From Trichaptum fuscoviolaceum (Eukaryota > Basidiomycota > Agaricomycetes > Hymenochaetales > Trichaptaceae), in assembly GCA_910574455.1 (NCBI GenBank), contig CAJSYZ010000003.1:3223250-3287249 (forward strand): a stretch of DNA of 64,000 nucleotides, read 5' to 3'. The first letter of the stretch is position 1; each line of letters begins with the position of its first letter. A program made the translations under genes and the position numbers. This document shows, one piece after another, positions 32,823-44,561 of the stretch. Below the pieces are notes generated by a model. It had not been told where the DNA came from, searched no databases, and saw only the letters and a list, made by a program, of their open reading frames with translations.

Positions 32823-33611
32823 TCAAGAGTGCAGCATAGAACGGTTGGAGTTGCGTATTAGCTGTGTAATCCTTAAACAGCTCTCCATCCGTGCGTCGAC
32901 AAGCTCGCCGAAGAGGGCGAGGAGCTGGGTGCCCGGTTCGACCTCCGCCGTCGAGCGGCAGCGCGAGTGGGAGGCATCCCCGGGTTTCGTGGGAGAGAGC
33001 GGGCCAAGGTGCAGCTTGTAGGACTTTTTGCGCTTCAGCCACCGCGAGGCGGGGGCGCGGGCGCGCTTAGTCGCGCGCAACGTGAGTGGGCCTGCGTCTG
33101 CTCTAAGCTGCATGTCGTCGTCCGCGTCTTCCTCCTTCTTCACGATGTCCATGTCCCTTTCTTCATCGGACGGCGTCGGGTCGTCCGTCAACGTCGAGCC
33201 TGACATGTCTCCGGAGTCGGCGGAAGAGGAATCGGCGGGGAGTTGGAGTGGCGAGCCGATCTTGGGCACGACAACGAGGGGGCCCTGGACGAGGGCGAGC
33301 TCAATGGACGCGCGGGTGCGCTGGACCCAGTTGCGCTCGTGCTGGTAGAAAACGAGGAGGTTGTTGAGGAGGTTCACGGCAGCCGCAGGCGGGAGGGCGG
33401 GCGCCAGAGCGACTTGATTTCCGCTGGGAGTGGCGGGGCTCATCGGGCCAATGTTGTCATTGTAGGCGTCGGGCGTCGGTGGGTACTGTGGGCGACGGGG
33501 CGGGGTAGGCGGGGACTGGAGGTGGAGTTGCATCTGCATCTGCATTTGGACCCGGACGCGCGCCTGCATCTCTGGCGGGAGGAGGGACGGGAGAGGGACG
33601 GGGACGGGCAT
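32823..33611 (-). CDS. Hypothetical Pro/Ala-rich nuclear protein
   Basis: Single open frame of 262 codons, unrecognised. It starts Pro/Gln-rich (QMQMQMQLHLQ), has a better-ordered stretch LLNNLLVFYQHERNWVQRTR around residues 85-105, an acidic region (DEERDMD, KKEEDADDD), and a basic cluster RWLKRKKSYK that could be a nuclear signal. A regulator role is only a guess. A TATAA-type box at 33707-33713 fits transcription starting near 33680, which favours the ATG at 33611. An upstream ATG pair near 33690 opens a different frame that stops soon. Near the 3' end a second frame (to about 32765) also looks protein-like and ends at a GTGAGT, so the real C-terminus may be spliced differently. Divergent from EMC10. 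Confidence 0.5.
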   Translation of the reverse strand: MPVPVPLPSLLPPEMQARVRVQMQMQMQLHLQSPPTPPRRPQYPPTPDAYNDNIGPMSPATPSGNQVALAPALPPAAAVNLLNNLLVFYQHERNWVQRTRASIELALVQGPLVVVPKIGSPLQLPADSSSADSGDMSGSTLTDDPTPSDEERDMDIVKKEEDADDDMQLRADAGPLTLRATKRARAPASRWLKRKKSYKLHLGPLSPTKPGDASHSRCRSTAEVEPGTQLLALFGELVDARMESCLRITQLIRNSNRSMLHS

Positions 33612-33706
33612 GGCTGACAGAGAGTGCGGGACCGACAGCGGCCTGTGAAGCTGGGAGAAGCGGGGGACTGGGACTGTTGGTGGCCATCATCGCAGACACA
33701 GCGCAG

Positions 33707-33713
33707 TTATAAA
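33707..33713 (-). promoter_or_regulatory. TATA-like box for the hypothetical gene
   Basis: TTTATAA on the minus strand, 96 nt before the ATG at 33611, in the 258-bp spacer shared with divergent EMC10. It is used here to choose the start codon. Position is suggestive only. Confidence 0.35.
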
Positions 33714-33869
33714 CGCTGCTCTCTCCGGCGACAACACAGAAAACGACCCAGACCGGGAGTCCAGACCCCGCGGTCCCACGCCCCCCTGATTGGCTGCCAG
33801 TGTGACGGGATGTGACACCTCTGCAACCTCCCTCAAGTTTACTACTACCTCCACAAGATATAACACATT

Positions 33870-35622
33870 ATGAGGACACTGGCCTGGCTCGTGCTGTCTC
33901 TCTCGCTCAGCATCTCGACATGCGCACAGACGGTCGAGCTCCTCCACAGGGTGTACCACAAAGACATCCCGCTCCAGAGCTTCTCCCATCGGGCGACTCT
34001 TGACCCAGTGTCCCTCCAGCTCTCGCCATCCTCCGATTTCCGCAACGACATTGCCCAGCTCTACGAGCTCGCAAAAGACCACAGGGGCACCCTCTACCAG
34101 CTTGCCCTCCAGGTTCCAGGCGCAGTCGCCGACGAAGACCTGGACATCGCCGCCGTGAAAGCCGTACGCATCCGTGCCAGGCTCTCCTGTTTCGCTTTTG
34201 CTGACTTGCTTGCGTTTTGTCTTACTTTTAGTGTCATATACCACTTGCGTCTGCAGACATACTTACTCTGCATCTCGACGATGCAGGTGTCCCATTTCAT
34301 ATCGACTATTACCTGGCCGGTGTGCCCCATTCGGGCGCGTGTCCCTCCAAGAAACAACTAAACGCATTCAATTCTGCATCTGCACAAATACTATCCGTGT
34401 CAAATACAACGGTACGCGTTCGCAGAGCGGAGCACCCGCCTTTGTGAGTGCCTGTTTTCTGTATCTACAAAATGTCTCGGCTCATCTAGACAAACATCTT
34501 TTCTCGTTAATTTCCTCATACCTCCCTGAACACAATCGAACACCCTGGTCTTCCTAACGAATGATCTGGACCTGCGCCACAAATTTAATAACCCGTCTGT
34601 CGTCTCCCCTTTCTTACATTTCCGTTCCGAATTCCACCCGACCGAACATCGCATATTTTGCGTCACCCGCGTCCGTGTTGAATCTTGACACTTTCCATGG
34701 CCTACATGCTCTCGTACCTCCTATCTTACTCTCGACTCTCGCCTCCCTTGAATCATGCTCTTTGTGAAACAACGCCCTATGCACACGTCCAGACCCGAAC
34801 TACGCATGCCTCCTCCGCTCTCGCCCGAAGGCCTGCCCGTGCAGCCCCCGCAAGAAAAGTCCTTCGTCCAGAAATACTGGGTCTACATGGCCATCGGACT
34901 CGTCGGCCTATGTGAGTGTTTCTTTTTGAATCTAAAGGCAGTTCCTTCGTCGCGTGTTTTTTTCTTCTTTCTTTGCGGCCTTTTGGCTTTACAAACCATC
35001 ACAACCAGGCTATCAAAGAACCCACTTCATTTGGAAAACAAATTAGTATCCCAACGTTGAGATGGCCGACTCCTCCGAAGGTCCATCTCAGAAAATCATA
35101 TTGCCCTCGCACTGTACATCCGTTTGGCGGTAAATCTGTCATCCCATCCGTCACGCTTCAAGTCTTTGAGCTTCGCGTCGCGACCGCGTCCAGATAGCCT
35201 CCGTCTAGCCCCTTCCGCGTTACTTCCTTTCCGTTACCTCCTCTTCCCTTCCGCTGACGTCTTCCTTCCGGCCGTCATCTCGCCTTTCCCCCCACCACTG
35301 CTTCTGGACTTCTCCCCCTGCTTCTTCATCAGTGGTTTGGGGATTGGCAGACCACTATTGGCCACATCTTATCTTTTTCCTGGGTTTCGGCCGCCAGCGT
35401 GAACTCGATGGCAGCATAGAAGTGATTCTGACATTCTTCTTCGCCCTTCGCGCCCCTCCGCAATTTAATCACTTCTCACCGAACGTTTATTCTTATCTTT
35501 TCTTTGAAGAATTAAATTACTAACTATTTCTTCTTCGTTTTCATTTATTAGTACTCGCTGGAGGACCTGCCGATGAGGAAGGCGCACCTTCAGGAGGTGG
35601 AGGCGTGCCCGCGCGTCGCTAG
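33870..35622 (+). CDS. EMC10: ER membrane protein complex subunit 10
   Basis: Lumenal/membrane subunit of the EMC insertase that places helices into the ER membrane; about 231 residues. Exons 33870-34163, 34232-34443, 34793-34911 and 35552-35622, all phases fitting. A clear signal peptide (residues 1-19, TLAWLVLSLSLSISTCA) precedes a beta-rich lumenal domain with VELLHRVYH, HIPLASAD and LHLDDAGVPFHIDYY. A Pro-rich stalk PPPLSPEGLP leads to a single helix (YWVYMAIGLVGLLLAG) and a short Gly-rich cytosolic tail. Introns 2 and 3 are 349 and 640 nt, about ten times the local norm, and the final exon is only 71 nt, so automated gene calling would probably truncate it. Confidence 0.88.
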
Positions 35623-38600
35623 GCAGCAGACGGCTAACTGTGAATGAGAAAAGGCCCCGTATGTATCTCTTATACATTGCTATGATGATCTACCGTATTT
35701 CTACCCTGCACTACCCGCCGTGACAATACAGGAAATCGTGTTGTTGGAAATGCATTCAGGTCTCCAAGATCATCTTCTGATGATAAGACTTTTCTTCTTC
35801 CTTACATTCTTTCGATCTCAAAATCAACACTCCTCATAGGCGAGATAAAACCTTATCTGTGGTAAATTGGCGTGAGTGCTCCACGGTGTGCAGCGCAGCC
35901 CAAATCAACAAATCACTATGCAGCATGATGATGCTGGGATATTTTCCAGTCGAGGTAAGTATCTTGGATACTGGGAGGCGCTCGCGGCAGACCTAATCGG
36001 ACAACTTGATTGCCTATTGGTATTGTCTTTCTTCCAGGTATCGTCTGTAGGGTACGCCCTCTTGCGTTCGTAGGGCAGCATCGGATTGTCCTACCAGACC
36101 TTTCAAATGATGTCTGAAATCATTTATGGTATTTACGCCGCATGTCGTCTTTCAGAGTCTTCCCATTGTTGCGATTGGCCATGGTCCCAACATCAAGATT
36201 TAAAGGATCCATTGGAGATTTAGAAATACAAGCAAAGTGGGGTGCAAATCAGCGCGAACGGTTCTAGTGTTTACCCTTCGGGGTTGGGCGGGTGTCTACT
36301 CAGGATGTGGAGCTCCACCATAAGTTGACTATCATTGCCATGGCCAGACTCCCCTCGACTCCCCTCGACTCGACTGCTGGTTCTACTCCGCGGGGCGCAA
36401 GGAAACGAGGAGGGTGTTTTGTTTTGCCCTCTGCTCGAGTCAACATCTCTGCGAAAAGTAGTAACAGTCTATACGGATGTCCTTTCGCGGATGCCAGGGC
36501 GCGGGCCTGAGTGCGACGGCGATCCAGGCTTTCCTTACAAGGCTAGACGTGAGCTTAGGCTTTGTGTGCCGAGCGATGTGTCTCTGCCGAACGCTATGTT
36601 GCGAGTTGCTTCCGCGTCTATGCACGAACACAGCCTTTTCTTTCTGTGCTGCGAGAAGCATGCTATTGTTAAGAATCTTCTCTCAGTGGGGCATTGCTAC
36701 AGTGCCTCATTGATGCCCTGAAGCATCGGCGCTGTCTGATGCACAGATGATGCAATGCTCAGAAAGCCGTCGGACGTTCCCGATCATCAAAGTCATGGAC
36801 TCTCGGCCTTGGGCCTGCATACCAGGCCGCTGCGGACTTTGCACCACAACCTGTTCGCCGAGAACCTCACATCAAAACTTGAAATGAATCCCTTAGGCAA
36901 TCCAAAACCCATCTGGAAGCCCAGGCTATCCACTACAAATTACTACGACTAGACGCGCGCCTTGCCTGACTACCATCCGTTCTGGTTGGTGTGACAAAAT
37001 GCTCAGTCAAAAGTATGTTGATAGATGCAGAGTAGTAGGCATTCAAGACCAAGACAGGGAGGGGGGATGCACATTCACTATAATCAAGTACCGCATCTCA
37101 TCAAGCTATTCATACATAAGGTTAGCCTTCCAAGCCGTGCAGTACCTTTACACGCTGCCGACTCTCCTCCCCTCTCATGCCCGTGCCTACGAGCCATTCA
37201 ATAACACCTCCGGCGTTCCGCTTACCCACCCACCCGTCAGTTCTGCCGGTGGGTGCATACGCTCGGCTTCGCGCACGGCACCCAGCGTCGATCCTCTCGG
37301 GCCTTCTATCGCGTTTATTAAACTCACTTTGGAATCGGGCGCGCGCGCCTTTGTGTCTGTGCTTGTGTTTATGTTATGTTTGATCTACCCCTCATGTCGG
37401 CAAGACGTCTCAAAGGTGACGAATAGGCTCGGATTTAGCGAGGGACCCACAGACGTACCTTATTCGGACAGCGGCGGTCGGTCGGGACGGGCCGGGCGCT
37501 TGTTACCGTAACCTAGCCATATGGGCGTTCACTTTGTCTGTTGCTTCAATACCGCTCACATCCATCTTCGTCCTGTCTATGGTTGCATCTGCGGTGGTCT
37601 AGATGCTCTACCAATTGATCACCTTCGTCTTCCGGGATGCACTCTCATAATAGATGGATGTCTATTTACATATACTACTTTGTGATCTGATCATTCTCAT
37701 TTTTTTTTGTCGAGGCTCAGCAAGAATTCTTACCTCCGAGTCAAGCTTGTGTCTGGCAGCCTGATTGAACCCCTTGCCTTCAAATCGAATTTACCTCCAC
37801 TCGACTCAGTGTGCTGGGGGCTAGCTCATATAGCCATCATAGACCACCGTGGCCCGCACGAGATGCCATCTTAATGAAAAGGCACGCATAAAACGCATGG
37901 TCGCTCAGACTGCGCCGGAACCTAATACATGCGATGAGATTGAGGGCGGGCCAGGCTCTGCCCGTCCAGCACGACCCAAAGCTCAGGATACGGACAGCCG
38001 ATGAACACGACCAATGGAGCTCTCTGCACGCGCCGTTTCCATCCTGCTCTGGATGCCTTCTGGACCGTTCACAATCATCTTTGAGCCGACATGAGTGCCT
38101 CGAAGAGCGAACGAGGCTGGCCTAGATGTACGTCCGTAACGCGCCCTTCGGACCTTTCCAATATTAATATCTGATCTCACGTATGCCTCGCGACCTCGTA
38201 GGAATATTACGGGTAATTCCTTTGCGACCCGAGGACTTTGTTCAGTCATCCCATCCGCGTCGGCAAGTAGGCGTTTGAAAACGCTGGGCTGGAGCTATTG
38301 TCTAGCGATAATCAGGGCCATGTGTCTCTTCTCAGTCGCGTCTTATCGTCAGCTTCCCAATTGATTTTGAAAGGGAGATTATGTGATGCCATCTCCGAAT
38401 CCAGGTGCCCTCAGAAGCTTATTCTCTGCCGTGTTATTTCTCTCGTACGTTCTACAGTTCTTCTAAGCGTCGAGTGTCTCGCTGAATCTAACGCTCTATC
38501 ATCCCCCCCTCCCCCTTGTCATTTGCCCGTCGCTTCAATATTTGACTTCATCACAGCGAATCTACTAACACAAAAAACAATTTGGACGTTTACATCGAAA

Positions 38601-38708
38601 TATCACAATACACAATCAATACACATTGTCTGCAGTCAACACATTATACAAGAGGCATCGTCTGCTCTCATCCCTCTTAATGCAAGCTTGTCCATCATAC
38701 AAATGGTT
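35623..38708. other. 3.1-kb gene-poor stretch
   Basis: No gene can be supported in either strand; frames such as 36335-36721 (+) and 37983-38249 (-) lack recognisable features and splice logic. A small hairpin (CACCCACC/GGTGGGTG) lies near 37225-37253. No tRNA or transposon ends are seen. It precedes an intronless acetyltransferase gene. Confidence 0.5.
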
Positions 38709-39368
38709 TCAGTCGAACTTCCAGTCCGCGACTGAGAGGCAGACATTGTTCTCTGGACCGCCTTCAACGTTCTTGAAGCCCAACTTGGCGTAGAACTTTG
38801 CTGCATCCGCGTTCCTTGGATCCATCCCAAGCCAGAGGCCCTTCAGGCCCGCGTCTTCGCGGAGGTACTTGAGTGCAGTGCCTACCAGGCGCCTGCCCCA
38901 TCCCCGGCGCTGGTACGCGGGTAGGACATTGATGTGCATGTGAGCCGGAGAGAACGCAACGCAGGCGTCAGGCGCGGTATTTGGCGCATGCAACAGGCCG
39001 ATATAGTACCTGTCCATGTCGGTGAGTGGTGTGCTGTGCGCATTCGCATTCTCGTCTGGTATGGGATACTTTCCGCGTAATGGCGGGTACCACTGCGTCT
39101 CTGCCGCGGCCTCGAACTTGCGCGAGTCGAGCGCGAGCAGGATGTAGCCGACGACTGCCTCGTCGCCGCTCGAGTTGTCTACGAGGACAAAGCCCGCTGT
39201 GTGTGGGACATGGACGTATGGGAGTGCGTAGACGAGACCTGGAAGCTCCTGGATGGTGTGCAGCTTCTCCGCCGATTGCCCGGCGTCTGCGGTCAGAAGA
39301 CAGATGCGTGAAAGAGCAGCAGAGCCCTCCTTTGTGGCGCGACGAATGTAAAGAGATTGGCTCGACAT
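38709..39368 (-). CDS. GNAT-family N-acetyltransferase
   Basis: Acetyl-CoA-dependent acetyltransferase of unknown acceptor, 219 residues, one uninterrupted exon. The acetyl-CoA-binding motif A is visible as HINVLPAYQRRGWGRRL (about residues 137-155, Q-x-x-G-x-G type), followed by LWLGMDPRNADAAKFYAKLGF (motif B region) typical of the fold. It starts at ATG 39368; the frame is open upstream. It is the only clearly intronless recognised gene in a window where most genes have several introns, and it lies next to a 3.1-kb gene-poor stretch. Horizontal gain or a retro-copy are possible, but short GNAT genes are often intron-poor. Divergent from MED18. Confidence 0.85.
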   Translation of the reverse strand: MSSQSLYIRRATKEGSAALSRICLLTADAGQSAEKLHTIQELPGLVYALPYVHVPHTAGFVLVDNSSGDEAVVGYILLALDSRKFEAAAETQWYPPLRGKYPIPDENANAHSTPLTDMDRYYIGLLHAPNTAPDACVAFSPAHMHINVLPAYQRRGWGRRLVGTALKYLREDAGLKGLWLGMDPRNADAAKFYAKLGFKNVEGGPENNVCLSVADWKFD

Positions 39369-39923
39369 CGCAGATTTATACTCGTAAGTGTAAGTGTGAC
39401 TATAGCGAATAAGTTGTCTCAAGTCGGTGGGAGATGGATGTACTTTGCTGCCTCAGTACTGCAATGCGATGCCTGCTTTTATGCCTGCTCAACATACCCC
39501 TCCAATTCGTTATCCAGATTAAACAGCTACGGTAATCGACCTACCAGAGTCCCCTGTCGTACTCTAAGTCATGATATGATCACTTGTTAGATCGATGTAT
39601 GCAACCGTGACGCGTCTCGAGAATGCTAATGAGCCCGAACAATAGCCGAGATCACGCTCGTGAGAACAAACGCGTCGCGTCGCCTAATGCAAGGCTTGCG
39701 GCAATTCAGTTTGCTCTTCTCCTCAAACCCTCATCTTATCTTCAAGCCACGGTACTGGTCAGTAAACGTCAGGCAATTACAAGTGCATCTACCATCATTT
39801 GATCTATAGGTAATAATTAAAGCTGTCCTGATAACAGCGAGCTTTTCTGATGAGGTCGGATCATAGGATCCTACCCTCGGGCTAATTCCGTTTGTTCAAC
39901 GACATTGTCTGATACACACGACA
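39369..39923. other. Divergent promoter region of GNAT gene and MED18
   Basis: About 555 bp with no recognisable gene or repeat. Confidence 0.5.
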
Positions 39924-40813
39924 ATGTCGCATCTTTACGAAGTGGCCTTGTATGGAGAGTTCTTTGCGCAGGATTTGAAGCCAATCCTCAATCGCCTTAC
40001 CCTGCACTGTGAATCTGGTATGTTGATATACTTGATCCTGATTGGTGTTGTCTTGCTCATTTTGATCTCTCTGGACTTAACTGTCATCAACGCATCGTGG
40101 TGTAGCTACGCGAATGCATTCACGGGAGCTCGTATTTGAACCGCTGGATGCGCAGGCGCAGCGGAATGAGGGCATCGAGCCGGTATTCTTACGGTGCAAG
40201 AAAGAACTGACAGAGCCGGGTTCTGGGTGGTATGTTATGATTCATGCGTATGAACTGTTGTGGATTTGATATGGTCTGCATCCCATGACCTCCGTCAGGA
40301 CAATGTTTTCGTACCTGAAGCCAGAGTCTGTCCGTCAATATCCTGATGCAACCGTCAGGCCTTGGGCTATCTGTCAAGTTGCGGAAGACGCATTGAGTTT
40401 TGCATCTGCGTTAGGCTACGTGTATGCTCTCGTGCTCGTTGATTTGTGTTCCCGACTGACATACACAAATTTTACTCCTCATGTTCAAAGGAGACGAGCC
40501 CAGATCTACAAGAATGGATACGCATTTCGAAGAGGACATTTGCTCATTCAAATGTTTCAGCAGGAGCAAGTAAGTCTCCGGGTTGAGACTGCTTTGAACT
40601 ACCAGCTTAACCATTCACGTCGATACTTAGGTCGATCCTCGTACCTCCAAGCCTATACCCGCACACGCGGACACGCTATGGGAAGTGGAGGTGAAGACTG
40701 CTTCTCCCTGGCGGCCCACGCAAGAAAACCCTCTCAGTCAAGCGGTCGAAGCCGTACTCGAAGTACAGAAGTTTATGAAAGGTCTACTCGACTTGCGTAG
40801 GAAAGACGTATAG
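39924..40813 (+). CDS. MED18: Mediator complex subunit 18
   Basis: Head-module subunit of Mediator, which links transcription factors with RNA polymerase II in the nucleus. About 200 residues from exons 39924-40017, 40106-40229, 40299-40421, 40491-40569 and 40631-40813. Family features are the opening YEVALYGEF, the RELVFEPLD and WTMFSYLKPE segments, GYAFRRGHLLIQMFQQEQVD, and WEVEVKTASP near the end, consistent with the Med18 beta-barrel that binds Med20. All five exons join in frame; no single frame covers the protein. It is convergent with BCD1, with 69 bp between stops, so the 3' ends probably overlap. Confidence 0.9.
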
Positions 40814-40882
40814 GACTCTGAGCTGCATTGCTTGGCCTTACGTTTCAATGACATGGATTTATTGAAGGTACGAAATGAAGCG

Positions 40883-42293
40883 TTATTTCTGCCGAGCTTG
40901 AAGAGCAGTGGATAATTCAGCCAATTTAGCTTCATCTTCTGCTATCTCCTCCTCTATCCAGTCAGCGTCTTCCTCGTCCTCGGATGGAACATCGTCAATG
41001 ACTGATGGTGCATTTGGTATACCCACAACATCCAATGACTGCCCACCATCAAGAAAATGCTCTTTATCATCACAATCGGCGCCTGTATCTTCCATCACAA
41101 CACCATCCCCATCTTCGTCCAAACTCTCTTCACCGTCTGACGACCCTACTGCTTCGCCATCACTTTCCATATAACCTTCCAGTGTCGACAGCTGGTTCGG
41201 CTGCTCGTCATCGCTCCCGTACCCTCCAACGAGCCCCGAAATTGTCTTCTTTGCTGTTTCTGTGTCAAGCTTTCGACGTTTAACTCGACTTTCGCTGGGA
41301 TCGATTCTGAAGCCATCTTCTTCCACAAGGAGACCCTTGAAGTCATTCTCGTCGACTAATTCGATGGTGGGATATTCTACAAAATGTTTATTCTGCAAAG
41401 CAGAGGAGAGTTTTGCATTGAAGTCAAGCTTGTAGTAGGTCACTTTGCCGAAATTTGGGTCTGACGGGTCGTCCTCTATTTTGGGTCTTTTCATAAGACA
41501 TAGCACGCTGCTGGAATTGGAGTCGATCTCTGACTCGGTATCCAAACCCAGCCAGTCTAAAAGCTTCCCGTCCCTTTTCGTCGTCCGTAAGCTTAACCGG
41601 ACCAATTCTCGAATTGTTTTCGTCCAGTCGTTTTTGTTACTTTGAAGGGATATTTTTCGGTGTTCTTGCGTAGCATGTTCTCGGGGTGGGCTCAGAGTAA
41701 ACTCCAGTGTCATGAGTGCTGTTCTTTTCCTTGTTTTTCTTGTTAGAAAACATTGTGCGTCTCGAAAATAAAACTTACTTTGAGTCCCAGAACGACTTAT
41801 TTCGTTTTGCTCTTTCCATCCCTTGCGGAAGAACGTCCATATAAATATCCCTGAAGCCAAGCTGCATGGCAAGGTAACGTCGTTTATCCTGCGTTCTCCC
41901 CGACGACCTTGTTGCTCTCCCCCCGCGACCGCCTCGTCCAGCACTCATTGCATTCGCACCATTTGCACTTGCAAGGAGGCCGCCCTTCAAGATATCCCTG
42001 CCCCACTCGCCCACTTTCCTGCCGACCTCTTCCAGAAGTATGTAATCATTCACCATTGTACTGTATCCGTACTGGTTCATCGGCACAAAGGCGACCTTGT
42101 CGCGAATGCCAGAGCATCTTGTTGATTCTTTGTGCGAACGGGAGCACGGGAGGGAACATGTCTTGGTTTGGCACCGCGGACAGGTGTACCTTGCTGCTTG
42201 GGCATCGCAAATTGAGCATGAGGTGGTTGGTTGGGTACTAGGACCCGCGACATTAGTGTCGTCCTCAGCGTTGATGGTGGTAGAGAGAGACAT
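40883..42293 (-). CDS. BCD1: Box C/D snoRNP assembly factor Bcd1 (zf-HIT)
   Basis: Nuclear factor needed for stability of box C/D snoRNAs, through loading of Snu13/Nop58 with the R2TP pathway. About 453 residues, exons 42293-41779 and 41729-40883. The zf-HIT domain (about residues 25-60) has paired cysteines CSIC, CPRC, C-x3-C and a final H-x4-RC. A conserved-looking middle (VNDYILLEEVGRKVG, RRYLAMQLGFRDIYMDVLP) follows, then a C-terminal domain with MTLEFTLSP and a long acidic tail. An RGG-like patch GRGGRGGRATR lies near residues 128-138. Start is the first ATG; a TTG upstream is not used. Divergent from the forkhead gene over about 900 bp. Confidence 0.9.
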
Positions 42294-43195
42294 AGTTAAG
42301 GCGTGTACTGACTTCAATTTTTTAGTCGCACTCAGAGTCCATCACGCTCTATCGCTTAGAACCTATAGATCTCTTATTGAACTTTTCTTGCATCACTATT
42401 CAAATGAACATAATTTACTCCTCGAGTATGGACTGTTGTTAAGTAGCTGCCAGTGTGAACGTTCCTGGACTTAAATTCTCTCTTCTATTCCAGACTGTGG
42501 CGTCGACTCTGCGCTTGCGATGAAGATATAAGTATCAAAGTTCTGAAGGATATTAAACAAGCCAATAATCTACAGCAAGGAGACAATTCATACAAGTACA
42601 TAGATTGAAGACACTAGGAATTGTAGACGAAAAATATGTAGAAATAGATGTGGGTGGGTTGGCACGAGGCAGTCGTTAGGTTCCAGCATGATGAGTACCA
42701 CTAATCCCGAGTTTCTTGACTGTATAAAATGTGACAATGAGGATAACGAGGCAAACGGCTTCCCAAAGGAAAGGATTGTTCATTTTTTCAAAGAGAAGGA
42801 CAATTTTATTTAAGGAAGGACACGAGGGAGGTAGAGAAGAGGACAAAAGTGTTTGTTTGGATGAGGTTTTGGTCGTATTTTCTCGTGCTTGTACGAGTGT
42901 TGCATGTCAACGACCTTCAACAAAGACACAAAGTGATGACCCATACGGTACCGCCTCAGCTTGCACCCGCTTTCCTCAAGACCTTCATCGTCGACGCCGA
43001 CAACGGTGTCCAGCTCTCCCGTACAATGGCGCGGGCCACTTCGTCGCCTTGCCGTCTTGTTCGGGCGGAGTTCAGGCGTTCTCACGGTCGACTTCAACTT
43101 GACTTTTCACCACCACCATCACCACTGCCGTCGCTCACCATCTTCTACCACCCGTTCATCCTCAAACAGCGATAGACGCTTGTTGCACTGCAACG
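42294..43195. other. 900-bp divergent region between BCD1 and forkhead gene
   Basis: Carries both promoters. Plus-strand frames at 42731-43175 are not supported by motifs or splice signals and are probably 5' leader of the forkhead transcript. Confidence 0.5.
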
Positions 43196-44316
43196 ATGTC
43201 TCAACAAGCACAAACCGTGCTACCCACCACCATGCAGATGCAGACACAGCCTGAGATGCCACCCAGCTCATATTATCCTGACCCACCGAACGATCTGACG
43301 GGCGGTCTTCCGATCAACCTGGACTCTTTGCGTGATGGCCCACCAGGAAGCAAGCCTTTTTACCCCTACTCAACTCTCATTCGGTAAGCCTACTATACAT
43401 TAGAGTCGCACACGTCTTTTATCGATGTTTGACTCTGTCACGACGTTCTGCTAACTGTGGTTTGACTTCAACAGGTATGCCATTAAAGGATCACCGAACC
43501 AGAAACTATTGTTGGAAGATATCTACTACGCTATTGAAAGTCGTGTATGTGCTACCTTGCCTTATCGCGACAATCGGCTGAGCCGTATCGTTCATACAGT
43601 TCCCTTACTTCCGCAACGCGCCGCCTGGATGGAAGGTAATGTCTCATCAACACACGACTCTTGTCTTAAGTCTAAATATTGTTATGGGATATTAGAACTC
43701 AGTCCGACACAACTTGTCCTTGAACCCATGCTTCGAAAAGATTGCTCGACCTCTTACGGACAGAGGCAAGGGATCTTACTGGACTGTGAACGACAATGTG
43801 GATCCGCGAACAGGGGTGCATCGCATCCGCAAGAAACGGAATAACAAGTCTTCGTCTCGTCGCAGTGTTGATCCAGATGGTGCTTATGGCTCAGGTGATG
43901 CAGCTGCAGCCCCTGCAGGATTTGATGGAGCGGCGTTTGACCAAGAGGCTGCAGTGCTGGCTGCTGCAGGATCCACTCAGACAGTGTACCCCCCTTTCAT
44001 TCCCCAGTGAGTACTTGTCAAACACATATGTCTCAGTACATTGACACGGTTCCGTAGACCGACAGCGCCAGAGGTAGATGAGCATGGCAATGTTAACTGG
44101 CGAACGGCCTGGTTGAACGAGTTGGCCAAACTGCAGCATATCACTGCGGAGCAAGACAAACTTCAGGCAGAGCCAGAATGGTACCGGGAGATGCTGTTCA
44201 GGGTGAGGACAGCGATGATGGCAACGATCGATGCAAACGGTGTACTGCAGGTGGCCAGTGTTCCTCCCGCTCCAGTACCGAACGTTGAAGAGGTCGGACA
44301 TGAGGGACAGCAATGA
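43196..44316 (+). CDS. Forkhead (winged-helix) transcription factor
   Basis: About 287 residues from exons 43196-43383, 43475-43544, 43600-43635, 43696-44006 and 44058-44316. The forkhead DNA-binding domain spans about residues 55-140: [48 protein letters not shown] (recognition helix) and [19 protein letters not shown] 36-nt micro-exon encodes twelve residues just before the recognition helix and is required for the fold. The C-terminal half is Ala/Gly-rich, then a short helical segment ([15 protein letters not shown]). Targets are unknown; fungal forkheads govern cell cycle, morphogenesis or stress. It is compact for a fungal forkhead and has no FHA domain. Confidence 0.9.
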
Positions 44317-44561
44317 CCACTTTCTTAGAGGACATTCAGTTGTGTCGAGACCTGCACTATTCTTCGTTTTCACGGTGCAGCCGTTAGTTGTTATGTATTT
44401 GCTTTGAGCTCGTCTGTATAATTTTCATGGCTCCGACCCTGCTGTTCTGTACTGTACTGTTATTATAAGTTATTGATGATGCTTTGGATTCTCTCATATG
44501 TCGCGATGGCTATTCTGGACATGCTGACTGGTTGAACTCCGAAAAGCCGAATCGGGTCACG

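Noticed and set aside
33457..33690. Alternative upstream start (paired ATG near 33690) for the hypothetical gene
   Set aside because: It opens a different frame that stops after 80 codons, and it lies only about 20 nt after the TATA-like box, so probably upstream of the transcript start.
35058..35090. Hairpin in EMC10 intron 3 as a snoRNA
   Set aside because: An 8-bp stem alone, without box C/D, H or ACA motifs, is not enough to call an RNA gene.
42731..43175. Overlapping plus-strand frames before the forkhead gene
   Set aside because: No conserved motif and no join into the forkhead exons; most likely leader or promoter sequence.
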